Below are positions 17,635-27,498 of a DNA stretch of 47,258 nucleotides, one piece after another. The notes under the pieces were generated by a model that saw only the letters and a program-made list of their open reading frames with translations, made no database searches and was not told the origin of the DNA. Each line of letters opens with the position of its first letter. The first letter of the stretch is position 1. The stretch comes from Flavobacteriales bacterium. Its GTDB lineage: Bacteria; Bacteroidota; Bacteroidia; Flavobacteriales; UBA7312. Position numbers and translations under genes: made by a program. The DNA lies in the NCBI GenBank assembly GCA_029248105.1, contig JAQWJZ010000020.1, positions 1 through 47,258 on the forward strand, in the 5' to 3' direction.

Positions 17635-18414
17635 TTATTGTTTGTATCCTTTTATAATTCCTCTTTCTGATTCACTAATAAATTGGATTATATTTTCTCT
17701 TTCTTCACTTTCAGGAAATTCTTTTTTTATTTTTTCTAAAGCTTGAGAATAGTTTAAATTGGATTGAAAAATAGTTCGATAGACATTCTGTATCTCTAAT
17801 ATTTTTTCTTCGCTAAAGCCTTTTCTTGATAGTCCGATAGAATTAATTCCGATAAAACTTAGTGGTTCTTTTGCCACTTTAATATATGGTGGAACATCCT
17901 TTCTTACTAGTGAGCCGCCAGAAATCATGGCGTAAGAGCCGATTTTCACGAATTGATGAATAGCACTTATTCCGCCAATAATTGCGTGTTCAGCAATCTC
18001 TACATGTCCGCCTAATTGAACGCTGTTTACAAGAATAACATTATTAGCAATGTGACAATCGTGAGCAATGTGAACGTAGGCCATAATAAGACAATTTTCT
18101 CCAATTGAAGTTACTCCACTAAAATCAGTTGCTCTATTAATAGTTGCAAACTCTCTTACGGTGGTATTATCTCCAATGCTAACAACACTTTTTTCGCCAG
18201 AAAATTTTAAATCCTGAGGTATCGCTGAAATAACCGCTCCCGGAAAAATGTTGCAGTTATTGCCTATTCTAGCGCCATCCATGATAGTGACGTTAGAACC
18301 AATCCAACAGTCATCACCAATCTCTACGTCATCACTTATACTTACAAATGATTCAATTTTTACTCGTTTACCGATTTTTGCTTTGGGTGATATATTTGAA
18401 AATGTATGTGACAT
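17635..18414 (-). CDS. lpxA: Acyl-ACP:UDP-N-acetylglucosamine O-acyltransferase
   Basis: LpxA performs the first step of lipid A synthesis in the cytoplasm. The 259-residue protein begins with a left-handed beta-helix made of hexapeptide repeats (about residues 8-190, for example IGDDCWIGSNVTI). The catalytic histidine is H118 in VHIAHDCHI. A helical C-terminal domain follows. It is 4 nt after lpxC/fabZ and 5 nt before efp, placing it firmly in the lipid A operon. Confidence 0.97.
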   Translation of the reverse strand: MSHTFSNISPKAKIGKRVKIESFVSISDDVEIGDDCWIGSNVTIMDGARIGNNCNIFPGAVISAIPQDLKFSGEKSVVSIGDNTTVREFATINRATDFSGVTSIGENCLIMAYVHIAHDCHIANNVILVNSVQLGGHVEIAEHAIIGGISAIHQFVKIGSYAMISGGSLVRKDVPPYIKVAKEPLSFIGINSIGLSRKGFSEEKILEIQNVYRTIFQSNLNYSQALEKIKKEFPESEERENIIQFISESERGIIKGYKQ

Positions 18415-18418
18415 TAAA

Positions 18419-19798
18419 CTACTTTACTTTTTTTATTTGAGCCATTAATTCAGCTTCCATTACGAGTTTGTCACCAACAAAAGCTTGTCCAAACATATGA
18501 CATATTCCTCGTCTTATAGGACTTATTAACTCTGATTTGAAAATTATAGTATCTCCTGGTAAAACTTTTTGTTTGAATTTTACTTTATCAATTTTCATAA
18601 AGTAGGTAAGATAATTTTCAGGATCTGGAACAGTGCTTAACAATAAGATTCCACCAGCTTGTGCCATAGCTTCTATTTGAAGAACACCTGGCATTACCGG
18701 AGCACCTGGAAAATGACCGTTAAAAAAATCTTCGTTTATGGTCACATTTTTAATCCCAACAACGTGTGTGTCACTTAATTCCATTATTTTATCAATTAAT
18801 AGAAATGGGGGTCTATGTGGTAACATGTCCATAATCTGATGGATATCTTTTACTGGAGTTTGATTAGGATCGTAAATTGGGGCTTCTTTTTTCATAATTT
18901 TAATTAATTTCTTAGCAAATGCAATATTAGATTTGTGTCCTGGTTTGATAACTTTAAGATGACCTTGAATATGTCCTTCAATAAGAGCTAAGTCTCCGAT
19001 TACATCTAAAAGTTTGTGTCTAGCCGGTTCGTTTTCATATCTTAAATCTATATTATTTAGAATTCCTTGCTTTTTAACTTCTATATTTTTCTTATTAAAA
19101 ATATCTGCTAATTTAAGAAGTTCTTTAGAATTTATTTTTTCTTCAACAAAAACAACAGCATTATTAAGACTGCCGCCTTTGATTAATCCTTGTTCATAAA
19201 GGGGCATTATCTCATGCAAAAATACGAATGTTCTTGCATCAGAAATTTCTTTTGTGAAGTCTTTCAAACTGTTTAGTTGTGCAGAGGATACTTGCAATAC
19301 TTTAGATTGGTAATTTATTTGAACGTCAACTTTAAACTCTTCAGCAGGTTCAAGTATATATTCACTTCCAGTTTCAGAATCTTTGAAACAGAGTGTTCTA
19401 TTAACTTTATAAACTTTTTTTATGGCATTTTGCTGTTTTAGTCCAGCTTCAGATAACACTTCAATATATAATTTCGAGCTTCCATCTAAGATAGGGAGCT
19501 CAGGACTATCAATTTCTATATCTAAATTATCTATTTCTAAACCTGCTAATGCAGCGAGTAAATGTTCGGTAGTTTGAACAATGGCATCATTTTTCTTTAG
19601 CTGTGTTCTCCTATTAGTTTCGTCAAGATTAGATAAAGAAGCTTCTATTACAGGATTGTTTTCTAAGTCAGTGCGAATAAACTTTATCCCAGAATTTATA
19701 GGCGCTGCTTTAAAGGTAAGGGTAGACTTAATACCTGTGTGAAGACCATATCCACTAATAGATTTTGTAGTGGATATAGTGTGCTGATAATTTGGCAT
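18419..19798 (-). CDS. lpxC/fabZ: Bifunctional LpxC deacetylase / FabZ dehydratase
   Basis: This fusion joins two enzymes at the branch between lipid A and fatty acid synthesis. The LpxC half (about residues 1-300) has the zinc ligands H79 in TTEHLLAAL, H261 and D265 in ARHKLLDVIGDL. The FabZ half (about 315-459) has PHRPPFLLIDKI and GHFPGAPVMPGVLQIEAMAQ, with catalytic H362 and E376. The 459-residue fused form is characteristic of Bacteroidota. It begins immediately after lpxD ends (no gap) and precedes lpxA by 4 nt. Both active sites look intact. Confidence 0.97.
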   Translation of the reverse strand: MPNYQHTISTTKSISGYGLHTGIKSTLTFKAAPINSGIKFIRTDLENNPVIEASLSNLDETNRRTQLKKNDAIVQTTEHLLAALAGLEIDNLDIEIDSPELPILDGSSKLYIEVLSEAGLKQQNAIKKVYKVNRTLCFKDSETGSEYILEPAEEFKVDVQINYQSKVLQVSSAQLNSLKDFTKEISDARTFVFLHEIMPLYEQGLIKGGSLNNAVVFVEEKINSKELLKLADIFNKKNIEVKKQGILNNIDLRYENEPARHKLLDVIGDLALIEGHIQGHLKVIKPGHKSNIAFAKKLIKIMKKEAPIYDPNQTPVKDIHQIMDMLPHRPPFLLIDKIMELSDTHVVGIKNVTINEDFFNGHFPGAPVMPGVLQIEAMAQAGGILLLSTVPDPENYLTYFMKIDKVKFKQKVLPGDTIIFKSELISPIRRGICHMFGQAFVGDKLVMEAELMAQIKKVK

Positions 19799-20836
19799 TT
19801 ATTTACTTAGTATATTATTTAGTTCTTTTTCAATTCTATTTACCAAACTATTTAGTTTTGGAAGTTGTCTAAAATAGACATATGCTCTTTTATAGTCAGA
19901 AATAGAAAAAGCAGGTGACCCTTGAACTATTTCATTGTTTTTAATATTGGATTGGATTCCAGATTGTGCAGCAATTTTAACGTTGTTGCCTATTTTCAGA
20001 TGACCAACAATTCCTACTTGACCTCCAATCATACAATTTTCTCCAATTTTTGTTGAACCAGCGACTCCAGATTGAGCGGCTATAACGGTGTTTTTTCCAA
20101 TCTCAACATTATGAGCTATCTGAATAAGGTTGTCTAATTTGACACCTTGGCGTATAATAGTCGATCCCATTGTTGCTCTGTCTATCGTTGTATTAGCTCC
20201 AATCTCAACATTATCTTCTATAATTACATTTCCTATCTGTGCGACTTTGGTATATTCATTTTCTGAGTTTGGTGCAAAACCAAAGCCATCACCTCCAATA
20301 ATTGCTCCTGATTGTATGAAACATTTTTCGCCAATACTACAATGATCATAGATTTTTACGCCAGAGTATAAAATAGTGTCGTTCCCAATTGTACTATTTT
20401 CGCCAATATAACTATTCGGATAAATTTTAACATTATCTCCAATGGTCACATTATCGCTTATGTGAACATTAGCTCCTATGAAACATCTTTTGCCTATAGA
20501 TGCAGATTTTTCAATGCTTGAGGTTTTGTGAATGCCTTCAATTTTATTTCTCGATTTACTGAATTCGTCTAACATGTAGGCAAAACTTTGATAAGCATCT
20601 TCAACAATTATCAGGTTTGTCGAAACTTTTGTTTTGTCAATTTCTAGATTTGAATTGACTATCACAGCACTAGATTTAGTGGTGTATAGGAACTCTTCGT
20701 ATCTTTCATTTGCTAAAAAGCTTAAGCTTCCTTTGCTTCCTTCTTCTATTTTTGAAAGCATACTTATTTTGAAGTTGCTGTCTCCTACAACTTGTCCTTT
20801 TAGGATTTTAGCTATTTCACCTACTGTATAAATCAT
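19799..20836 (-). CDS. lpxD: UDP-3-O-acylglucosamine N-acyltransferase
   Basis: LpxD adds the second acyl chain in lipid A synthesis. The 345-residue protein has the uridine-binding N-terminal domain (about 1-100), then a long beta-helix of hexapeptide repeats (about 105-320). The catalytic histidine is H242 in QIAHNVEIG. The C-terminal helix (about 320-345) would bind acyl carrier protein. It follows the HD hydrolase gene after 16 nt and touches lpxC/fabZ. Confidence 0.97.
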   Translation of the reverse strand: MIYTVGEIAKILKGQVVGDSNFKISMLSKIEEGSKGSLSFLANERYEEFLYTTKSSAVIVNSNLEIDKTKVSTNLIIVEDAYQSFAYMLDEFSKSRNKIEGIHKTSSIEKSASIGKRCFIGANVHISDNVTIGDNVKIYPNSYIGENSTIGNDTILYSGVKIYDHCSIGEKCFIQSGAIIGGDGFGFAPNSENEYTKVAQIGNVIIEDNVEIGANTTIDRATMGSTIIRQGVKLDNLIQIAHNVEIGKNTVIAAQSGVAGSTKIGENCMIGGQVGIVGHLKIGNNVKIAAQSGIQSNIKNNEIVQGSPAFSISDYKRAYVYFRQLPKLNSLVNRIEKELNNILSK

Positions 20837-20852
20837 CTTTGATAAAAATAGT

Positions 20853-22085
20853 TCAAATATGTTGGTTTTTTGGGAAGCAATAAAAATATTTTTTAACGGT
20901 TTTGCATAATGCTGAAACCGTCGATTTATCCGCTGCTTCCATCAAGTCCTTTGTTATATTATCCTTGAACAAAATGTTTATATCAGAATCATTTAATTTA
21001 TATGCATTGTTTGTTATTTCTCCTTCTAGAAAAAAGTAATCAACATTTTTAGCATCTATATCGTAGGATTCGATAATATTCTTTTTTGCTTTTGAAACAA
21101 CATTAGCCTCCAACGGTTTGTCTAATAATTTTACTTTGAACAACTTTCTTTTTGCAATTATATTGGATAGAGTTGATAAAATTTTATCAGGATGATTTTG
21201 CCATTCTTTAATTGAGGCCATTATGTCGTAATCATCGAGTTCTGTAAATGCTTCAAATACTTTGGGGTTAGACTTAAAATCTTCAATAGAAAAATTATTT
21301 TTTAAGAATAGCTGAAAACTGCTAGTTCCAAATAATTCTACATTATTTTGGCTAAGTTCTTTTGCTCTTTGTAGAATCTTTATTAGCATCTGTTCTGCGC
21401 TAACTACTGTTTTATGAAAATACACTTGCCAGTACATTAAGCGTCTAGCAATAAGGAATTTTTCTACCGAATATATTCCCTTACTTTCAACAACTAACTT
21501 GTTGTTTACTACATCTAACATATTGATGATTCGTTCTGCACCAATAATACCCTCTTGAACTCCAGAATAAAAACTATCTCTATTTAGGTAATCCATTCTG
21601 TCCATATCAAGTTGACTAGAGACCAGTTGGTGTAGGTAAGATTTAGGATATTCGTCTTTAAAAATTTCGATTGCCAAGTCAAGCCTTCCATCAAACTCAT
21701 CGTTTAGCCTGTCCATATAAAAGAGTGACAATTCTTCGTGAGTTACATGGTCAACAATACTATGCTCGAGAGCATGTGAATATGCTCCATGCCCAATGTC
21801 ATGTAAAAGTATAGCTATTTTAGCTCCTTCTGCTTCTTTATCGCTAATGTCATGCCCTTTTGATCTCAAAACGTTTATTGCTTTTTGCATTAAATGCATA
21901 GCGCCAATAGCATGGTGAAAGCGAGTGTGAAGTGCTCCAGGATAAACAAGGCTGGTGAGTCCTAGTTGAGAGATTCTTCTAAGTCTCTGAAAGTAAGGGT
22001 GTTCAACTAAACTTAAAATAATTCCGCCCTGTAGACTAATAAAACCATACAATGGGTCGTTTATGATTTTTGATGATTCTTTCAT
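20853..22085 (-). CDS. HD-superfamily phosphohydrolase, dGTPase-like
   Basis: The 410-residue cytoplasmic protein belongs to the COG1078-like HD hydrolases. The first metal histidine is in RFHHAIG (about residues 56-61), the HD pair is H95-D96 in [12 protein letters not shown], and a later aspartate lies in [13 protein letters not shown]. Homologues hydrolyse nucleotides or related phosphates, but the substrate here cannot be told. It is the first gene of the leftward lpx run, 16 nt before lpxD, and its start lies 46 nt from the divergent porX start. Confidence 0.88.
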   Translation of the reverse strand: MKESSKIINDPLYGFISLQGGIILSLVEHPYFQRLRRISQLGLTSLVYPGALHTRFHHAIGAMHLMQKAINVLRSKGHDISDKEAEGAKIAILLHDIGHGAYSHALEHSIVDHVTHEELSLFYMDRLNDEFDGRLDLAIEIFKDEYPKSYLHQLVSSQLDMDRMDYLNRDSFYSGVQEGIIGAERIINMLDVVNNKLVVESKGIYSVEKFLIARRLMYWQVYFHKTVVSAEQMLIKILQRAKELSQNNVELFGTSSFQLFLKNNFSIEDFKSNPKVFEAFTELDDYDIMASIKEWQNHPDKILSTLSNIIAKRKLFKVKLLDKPLEANVVSKAKKNIIESYDIDAKNVDYFFLEGEITNNAYKLNDSDINILFKDNITKDLMEAADKSTVSALCKTVKKYFYCFPKNQHI

Positions 22086-22131
22086 TCAAAAAATAACTGT
22101 AATTTTAATCCTTGTAATTCTCGATGAAGAT

Positions 22132-23691
22132 ATGAATTTAAATGAAAAGATAACTATCCTGTGGGTTGATGACGAAATTGATCTTTTAAAGCCTCACATA
22201 ATGTTTTTAGAAGATAAAGGTTATGTAATAGTAACAGCTAATAATGGTGTTACTGCTATTGAACTGGTCGAAAACAGGCATTTTGACTTAGTGTTTTTAG
22301 ATGAAAATATGCCGGGCTTGTCGGGTTTAGAAACACTTATTCAGTTGAAAGATAAGCGTTCCAATATGCCTGTTATTATGATTACCAAAAGTGAGGAAGA
22401 AAGTATAATGGAAGAAGCTATAGGCTCAAAAATCTTGGACTACCTCATAAAGCCAGTAAATCCTAGCCAAATTCTTTTATCTATCAAAAAACATATCGAT
22501 AGTGATCGTTTGGTCAGTAAAAAAACTAATGCTGATTATCAGAAGGAGTTTACATCAATAGGAATGAAGCTTGGCGGAGTGTTATCCAAAGAGGAGTGGA
22601 TAGAATTGTTTAAAAAAATTACATTTTGGGAACTTGAACTAGAACGTTCAGGCGATGATGGTATGAAACAAATTTTGGAAATGCAAAAAGCTGAAGCTAA
22701 TGCACATTTTTTCAAATATGTGAAATCTAATTATCAGTCTTGGCTAAAAGATGAGGATTCTACATTAATGTCACATCAGTTATTTAGACAAAAGGTTCTG
22801 CCAAATATTCAAGAAGATAAAAGTACATTCTTTATTGTTATTGATAATTTGCGATACGATCAGTGGAAAATGATAGAATCATCTATATCTTCAGAATTTA
22901 GAATAGATGAAGAATCGTTATACTTAAGCATATTGCCAACCGCAACTCAATACTCTAGAAATGCAATTTTTTCAGGACTCATGCCACTAGAGATGGAAAG
23001 GCTACATAAAGATTGGTGGAAAAACGATACTGATGAGGGAGGTAAAAATATGTTTGAGGAGCAGTTTTTGTCTGCTCAGCTTCAACGTCTAGGAAAGGGT
23101 CATTTAAAAATGTCATACAACAAAATCACTAACATAGATGCTGGTAGGAAGTTAGCTGACAATATGCAAAATCTCTCTCACAACCAGCTCAATGTTATTG
23201 TATACAATTTTGTAGATATGCTTTCGCATGCTAGAACCGATATGAAAGTGATTAAAGAATTAGCAGAAGATGATGCTGCTTATCGTTCGCTAACGACCTC
23301 ATGGTTTGAGCATTCACCATTAAAAGATATGATGACTTTTATCGCAAAAAATAAACATAAGCTGATTATAACTACAGATCATGGGACCGTTTTAGTCAAA
23401 AAACCAACTAAGGTTTTGGGCGATAAGGACATGACAACAAACCTACGTTATAAACAAGGTAAAAATATGAAGTATAATGCTAAAGAAGTTTATGAAATTG
23501 ATAATCCAAAAGATGTATTTTTGCCATCAGTAAATATCAGTAGTAAGTATATTTTTGCTCGAGAAGATTATTTCTTTGCATACCCTAACAATTTCAACTA
23601 TTACGTTAATCATTACAAAGAAACCTTTCAACACGGAGGTATATCTCTTGAAGAAATGATTATTCCTATTGTAACTCTTAGTCCGAAGTAA
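22132..23691 (+). CDS. porX: PorX-type response regulator with PglZ domain
   Basis: PorX homologues control the type IX secretion system in Bacteroidota. The receiver domain (about residues 7-120) has acidic D13/D14, the phosphoacceptor D57 in FLDENMPG, and K107 in LIKP. A helical linker leads to a PglZ domain of the alkaline phosphatase superfamily. Its likely metal-site residues are D238 (VIDNLRYD), T272 (ATQYSR), D363/H366 (VDMLSH), D416/H417 (TTDHG) and a late His in FQHGG. I chose the ATG at 22132 (519 residues), because the upstream in-frame extension would overlap the divergent HD gene and add a spurious hydrophobic stretch. tsaE follows after 2 nt. Confidence 0.92.
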   Translation: MNLNEKITILWVDDEIDLLKPHIMFLEDKGYVIVTANNGVTAIELVENRHFDLVFLDENMPGLSGLETLIQLKDKRSNMPVIMITKSEEESIMEEAIGSKILDYLIKPVNPSQILLSIKKHIDSDRLVSKKTNADYQKEFTSIGMKLGGVLSKEEWIELFKKITFWELELERSGDDGMKQILEMQKAEANAHFFKYVKSNYQSWLKDEDSTLMSHQLFRQKVLPNIQEDKSTFFIVIDNLRYDQWKMIESSISSEFRIDEESLYLSILPTATQYSRNAIFSGLMPLEMERLHKDWWKNDTDEGGKNMFEEQFLSAQLQRLGKGHLKMSYNKITNIDAGRKLADNMQNLSHNQLNVIVYNFVDMLSHARTDMKVIKELAEDDAAYRSLTTSWFEHSPLKDMMTFIAKNKHKLIITTDHGTVLVKKPTKVLGDKDMTTNLRYKQGKNMKYNAKEVYEIDNPKDVFLPSVNISSKYIFAREDYFFAYPNNFNYYVNHYKETFQHGGISLEEMIIPIVTLSPK

Positions 23692-23693
23692 AT

Positions 23694-24110
23694 ATGGAGT
23701 GGATTTGTACCGACCTATCTCAACTTGATTCGATAAGTGCTGAAATAATTAAGCTTTCAAAAAGTAAAAAAATAGCTTTTCATGCCTCAATGGGTGCAGG
23801 AAAAACGACACTTATTAAGTCTATCTGCAAAGAGCTAAAAGTAATAGATGTGGTTAAAAGCCCTACTTTTTCCATTGTAAATGAGTATATTAGTGAAATA
23901 AATGGAAAAATATATCATTTCGACTTCTATCGTTTGGAAGATAAAAGTGAGGCATATGATATAGGTGTGGAGTCTTATTTTGATAGTTCGGCATATTCTT
24001 TTGTCGAATGGCCATCTTTAATCGGAGATTTGTTGCCTTCAGATTTTGCACATATTTATATTGATGTAGAAAAGGAAAAAAGAATTATTAAATTAGTGTT
24101 CAATGACTAA
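23694..24110 (+). CDS. tsaE: tRNA threonylcarbamoyladenosine synthesis ATPase TsaE
   Basis: TsaE works with TsaB and TsaD to make the t6A modification of ANN-decoding tRNAs. The 138-residue length is usual. The P-loop GAGKTT is at 34-39 with K37. SPTFSIVNEY and HFDFYRLED are family signatures, and FVEWPSLIGDLLP completes the typical C-terminal part. It lies 2 nt after porX and overlaps the next gene by 8 nt. Confidence 0.96.
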   Translation: MEWICTDLSQLDSISAEIIKLSKSKKIAFHASMGAGKTTLIKSICKELKVIDVVKSPTFSIVNEYISEINGKIYHFDFYRLEDKSEAYDIGVESYFDSSAYSFVEWPSLIGDLLPSDFAHIYIDVEKEKRIIKLVFND

Positions 24111-25308
24111 TATTTCATCTTTTGGAAGTGGTGATTTAATACCTCAAGAAGAAAAACTAGAATTAAAAAAACAAGCCAAATCTTTATTTATTGGCGTTCC
24201 CAAAGAAATTACATTTCAAGAAAGTAGAATTGCTATTGTGCCCGATGCTGTTCAGCTATTAGTTAGTCGTGGACACGAGGTTCTTATTGAAACCAAAGCT
24301 GGTGAAGGAGCTAACTTTTCAGATTCTGAGTTTAGTGAAGCAGGAGCAAAAATAGTTTATGATACCAAAGAAATTTATCAAGCTGATATCATTTTAAAAG
24401 TTGAGCCGCCAACAATCGAAGAGATTGAAATGATGAAAGGGCGTCAAACGTTAATTTCGGCACTTCAAATAACAACTCGTTCAAAAGAGTTTATTGAAAA
24501 ATTGGCAATCAAAAAAATCAATTGCTTAGCCTACGAATTTATACAAGATGATTCAGGAATGATGCCGTTAATTCGCTCCATGAGTGAAATAGCTGGTAAC
24601 ACTTCAATTCTTATTGCATCAGAATGTCTTAGTAATGTGAACCATGGTAAAGGTTTGCTGTTAGGAGGTATTGCAGGTGTTACTCCTACAGAAGTTGTAA
24701 TTATCGGCGCTGGTACTGTAGGTGAGTTTGCAGCACGTTCCGCTATGGGCTTAGGTGCCTCTGTTAAAGTTTTTGATAACTCTTTATCCAAATTACGACG
24801 ACTGCAGAACGATTTAAATACTCGCGTTTTCACATCAATCATTCAGCCTAAAGTTCTTGCCAAGGCACTTAAAAGAGCTGATGTTGTTATTGGTGCTTTG
24901 CGCTCAAACGATAAGCGAACTCCTTGTGTTGTCTCTGAACAAATGGTTTCTGATATGAAAGAAGGATCAGTAATTATTGATGTAAGTATTGATCAAGGAG
25001 GTTGTTTTGAAACATCTGAAATTACAAATCATTCAAAGCCTATCTTCAATAAATTTGGGGTGGTTCATTATTGTGTGCCAAATATTCCCTCTAGAGTTGC
25101 ACGAACGGCATCTTTTTCATTAAGTAATTTGTTAACTCCGATTATTCTTAAATCAGGAGATTTTGGAGGTTTGGATAATGTTATTATTTCTGATGTCGGT
25201 TTACGTCAAGGTGTTTATATTTGCCACGGAATGCTAACCAACAAAATGGTAGGCGAGTGGTTTGAATTAGATTACAAAGAAATAGACTTAATTATTGCCA
25301 GCATATAA
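24103..25308 (+). CDS. ald: Alanine dehydrogenase/transhydrogenase-family protein
   Basis: The 401-residue product aligns well with alanine dehydrogenase. It keeps PKE..ESRIAIVP with R42 for substrate, ILKVEPP with K99, the NAD site GAGTVG at 202-207, and VSIDQGGCFE containing the conserved Asp. The active-site histidine of classical enzymes (H96 in M. tuberculosis Ald, FLHLA) appears as Q122 in ALQIT. There is also an N-terminal extension of about 27 residues. My recollection is that other Bacteroidota members share these traits, so the alanine reaction is uncertain. It overlaps tsaE by 8 nt, and its TAA overlaps the next ATG by one base. Confidence 0.8.
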   Translation: MTNISSFGSGDLIPQEEKLELKKQAKSLFIGVPKEITFQESRIAIVPDAVQLLVSRGHEVLIETKAGEGANFSDSEFSEAGAKIVYDTKEIYQADIILKVEPPTIEEIEMMKGRQTLISALQITTRSKEFIEKLAIKKINCLAYEFIQDDSGMMPLIRSMSEIAGNTSILIASECLSNVNHGKGLLLGGIAGVTPTEVVIIGAGTVGEFAARSAMGLGASVKVFDNSLSKLRRLQNDLNTRVFTSIIQPKVLAKALKRADVVIGALRSNDKRTPCVVSEQMVSDMKEGSVIIDVSIDQGGCFETSEITNHSKPIFNKFGVVHYCVPNIPSRVARTASFSLSNLLTPIILKSGDFGGLDNVIISDVGLRQGVYICHGMLTNKMVGEWFELDYKEIDLIIASI

Positions 25309-25688
25309 TGACTAGACGTTTTTTAATTTTCCTTTTCGGGGTATTACTTGGAGTAATGATTATCAGATTTGCTTTTCCGGGAAGATTTACTGAATATACT
25401 CAGTACTTTGATTTGGATTATAGGGTACTGTACCATCTAAATAACGATACTATATATATTAGTTCACAAGCTCAATGCCATTTAGACTGTCTTAACTTGG
25501 AGCAAAAAGACGTTTTAAATGTATTAAACGATGGTGAAGTTAATTTTGAAAAAAGTGATAAAGATGCAACGCCTTGTAAATATTACGTTGTTGAGAAAAA
25601 AAGCCTCAGTGTTGGTTTCGACCTTTGTGATGATAAAGTTACCTTAAAAGATTTTTCTTTATCTGATGATAGCTGTTCTTGCTATTAA
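25308..25688 (+). CDS. Small membrane-anchored Cys-containing protein, DUF4258-like
   Basis: The 126-residue product has one N-terminal membrane segment (about residues 4-24) followed by a soluble domain. The pattern CHLDCLNLEQKDVLNVLNDG and a later CKYYVV resemble DUF4258 proteins; this is a tentative family call. Six cysteines lie in the soluble part, including a C-terminal CSCY, so disulfides or metal binding are possible if it faces the periplasm. It is the last gene of the porX-tsaE-ald run and converges with proline dehydrogenase, overlapping by 4 nt. Confidence 0.65.
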   Translation: MTRRFLIFLFGVLLGVMIIRFAFPGRFTEYTQYFDLDYRVLYHLNNDTIYISSQAQCHLDCLNLEQKDVLNVLNDGEVNFEKSDKDATPCKYYVVEKKSLSVGFDLCDDKVTLKDFSLSDDSCSCY

Positions 25689-26857
25689 CAAGATCTTCTG
25701 TTTTTTTCTTTTATTATCAATGCAAGCTCTCTTCCTGTTTGCCCAGAGATTGATGTGTTTTCCTCCGCTCTTCTAATAAGGTAAGGTAATACATCTTTGA
25801 TAGGACCGTATGGCATATATTTCGCTACATTATATCCATGTTTAGAAAGGTTGAAGCTTATATGTTCGCTCATGCCTAATAGTTGAGAGAAGTAAACCCT
25901 TATATCCTTTTTAAGGATATTGTTTTCTGCCATAAGCTTTGTCAATAGGATAGAACTTTCTTCATTATGTGTTCCAGCACACAAAGCAATTTTATCAATA
26001 TGACTAATGCAGAATGTGAGTGCTAAATTATAATCATTATCACAACTTTTTTTATCTTTTTGAATAGGGGATGGATAGCCCAATTCTTTAGCTCTTTCCC
26101 TTTCTTTTTCCATGTATGCACCTCTTACAATTTTTAAGCCAAGAAAGTAATTGCCGTTTTCAGCATCGGCATAGCTTTGCTTGAGGTAAGCAAACCTATC
26201 CCAACGGTACATTTGAAGAGTATTAAATACAATAGCTTTTTTGGCATTATATTTACGCATCATTGAAGTAGCTAAACTATCTATTGCATCTTGAATCCAA
26301 CTCTCTTCAGCGTCAATAAATATGCGGACATTATTATCATAAGCTGTTGAGCAAATTGTTTTTATACGATTTTTAACCCTTTCGTATTCTTCTTTTTCTT
26401 CATTGTTGAGCTCTTCTTTTGCACTACTCACTTTTTCTAAAAGCTCCAAACGCGCTAGTCCTGAGGTTTTAAAGACAGCAAAAGGTATGTTATTCTCGTC
26501 TTTGGCCTTTAGTATTGTCCGAATAGTTTCTTGGGTTACTCTATTGAAGTCTTCTTCACTACTTTTACCTTCGACAGAATAATCTAAAATAGTGCCGATT
26601 TGATATTGTGCTAAATCTTTTATCCTTTTATCGCATGTGTCAATAGACTCTCCACCACAAAATTGTTCGAAAATAGTTTGTTTGATTAAGCCTTTTATAG
26701 GAAGTCTAAAGAAAAATGCAAGTTTTAAAAGTAAAGGGGATATTTTAACTAAAGTGTTGTTGCTTACTAGTTTAAAAAGCCAATAGGATTTATTCAGTTG
26801 ATTTGTTGTTTTACTTTGAAAAGCAACTTCAGTATTTTCGAATGATAGCTGTTTCAT
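25685..26857 (-). CDS. Proline dehydrogenase
   Basis: The FAD-dependent enzyme oxidises proline to pyrroline-5-carboxylate. The 390-residue product shows a TIM-barrel proline dehydrogenase domain: FIDAEESW near 180-187, NTLQMYRWDR at about 212-221, RGAYMEKER at 245-253, and a late LIRRAEEN with the paired Arg that hold the proline carboxylate. I place the start at 26857. This gives the start MKQLSFENTEVAF expected for the family and an ATGA overlap with the methyltransferase stop, whereas the longer form adds five residues. It is third in the M16-methyltransferase-proDH unit. Confidence 0.92.
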   Translation of the reverse strand: MKQLSFENTEVAFQSKTTNQLNKSYWLFKLVSNNTLVKISPLLLKLAFFFRLPIKGLIKQTIFEQFCGGESIDTCDKRIKDLAQYQIGTILDYSVEGKSSEEDFNRVTQETIRTILKAKDENNIPFAVFKTSGLARLELLEKVSSAKEELNNEEKEEYERVKNRIKTICSTAYDNNVRIFIDAEESWIQDAIDSLATSMMRKYNAKKAIVFNTLQMYRWDRFAYLKQSYADAENGNYFLGLKIVRGAYMEKERERAKELGYPSPIQKDKKSCDNDYNLALTFCISHIDKIALCAGTHNEESSILLTKLMAENNILKKDIRVYFSQLLGMSEHISFNLSKHGYNVAKYMPYGPIKDVLPYLIRRAEENTSISGQTGRELALIIKEKNRRSC

Positions 26858-27498
26858 TTTGTTTTTTGGCAAATCATCAAGCCATCTCTTATAGGCATTA
26901 AAATATGTTCTACTCTGTCTGAATTATGAATAAGTGTATTAAAATCTTTCAGAGCTTTAGTCTCTTGATCTTTGTCATTAATTTCCTCAACTACCTTACC
27001 ACTCCATAGTACGTTATCTGCTATAATAAATCCGCCGATTGGCATTTTATCTATAACTATTTCAAAATACGTACTATAATTTTCTTTATCTGCATCAATA
27101 AATACTAAGTCAAACTCTTCATCAATGGTAGGGATTATTTTTGTTGCATTACCAATATGTTGAACAACATTTTCTGCTATACCTGCTTCTTTAAAGTAGG
27201 AAGAAGACATAGATGTTAATTCTTCATTAATATCGATGGTATGTAATTTGCCATTTGGTTGTAATCCTTCTGATAAACATATTGCTGAATAGCCTGTGTA
27301 TGTACCAATTTCTAAAATTGTTTTGGGACGTATCATTTTGCTAAACATACTTAATGCTCGACCTTGAAGGTGTCCCGACAACATTCTGGGAATGAGAACC
27401 TTTGCCCAAGTTTCTCTGTTTAGCTTTGCTAAAACATCACTTTCTTTTTCAGTGTGTGAACAGGCGTATTGTTCTATTTTTTCAGGTAAAAATTCCAT
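26854..27498 (-). CDS. SAM-dependent O-methyltransferase (COG4122-like)
   Basis: The 214-residue product has the catechol-O-methyltransferase-like fold. The SAM-binding loop LEIGTYTGYS is at 62-71, the acidic residue of the second strand is in HTIDINEE, and FIDADKENY (134-142) with DNVLWSGKV (161-169) supply the metal-binding Asp, Asp and Asn. The substrate is unknown. Its ATG shares one base with the stop of the upstream protease gene (TAATG), and its stop overlaps proline dehydrogenase. Confidence 0.9.
   Translation of the reverse strand: MEFLPEKIEQYACSHTEKESDVLAKLNRETWAKVLIPRMLSGHLQGRALSMFSKMIRPKTILEIGTYTGYSAICLSEGLQPNGKLHTIDINEELTSMSSSYFKEAGIAENVVQHIGNATKIIPTIDEEFDLVFIDADKENYSTYFEIVIDKMPIGGFIIADNVLWSGKVVEEINDKDQETKALKDFNTLIHNSDRVEHILMPIRDGLMICQKTK

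Noticed and set aside
22063-22131. Longer N-terminus for PorX
   Set aside because: The extra 23 residues are not part of a receiver domain and would overlap the divergent HD gene; ATG at 22132 gives the normal start.
26858-26872. Longer start for proline dehydrogenase
   Set aside because: The ATG at 26857 gives the usual family N-terminus and an ATGA overlap with the upstream stop.
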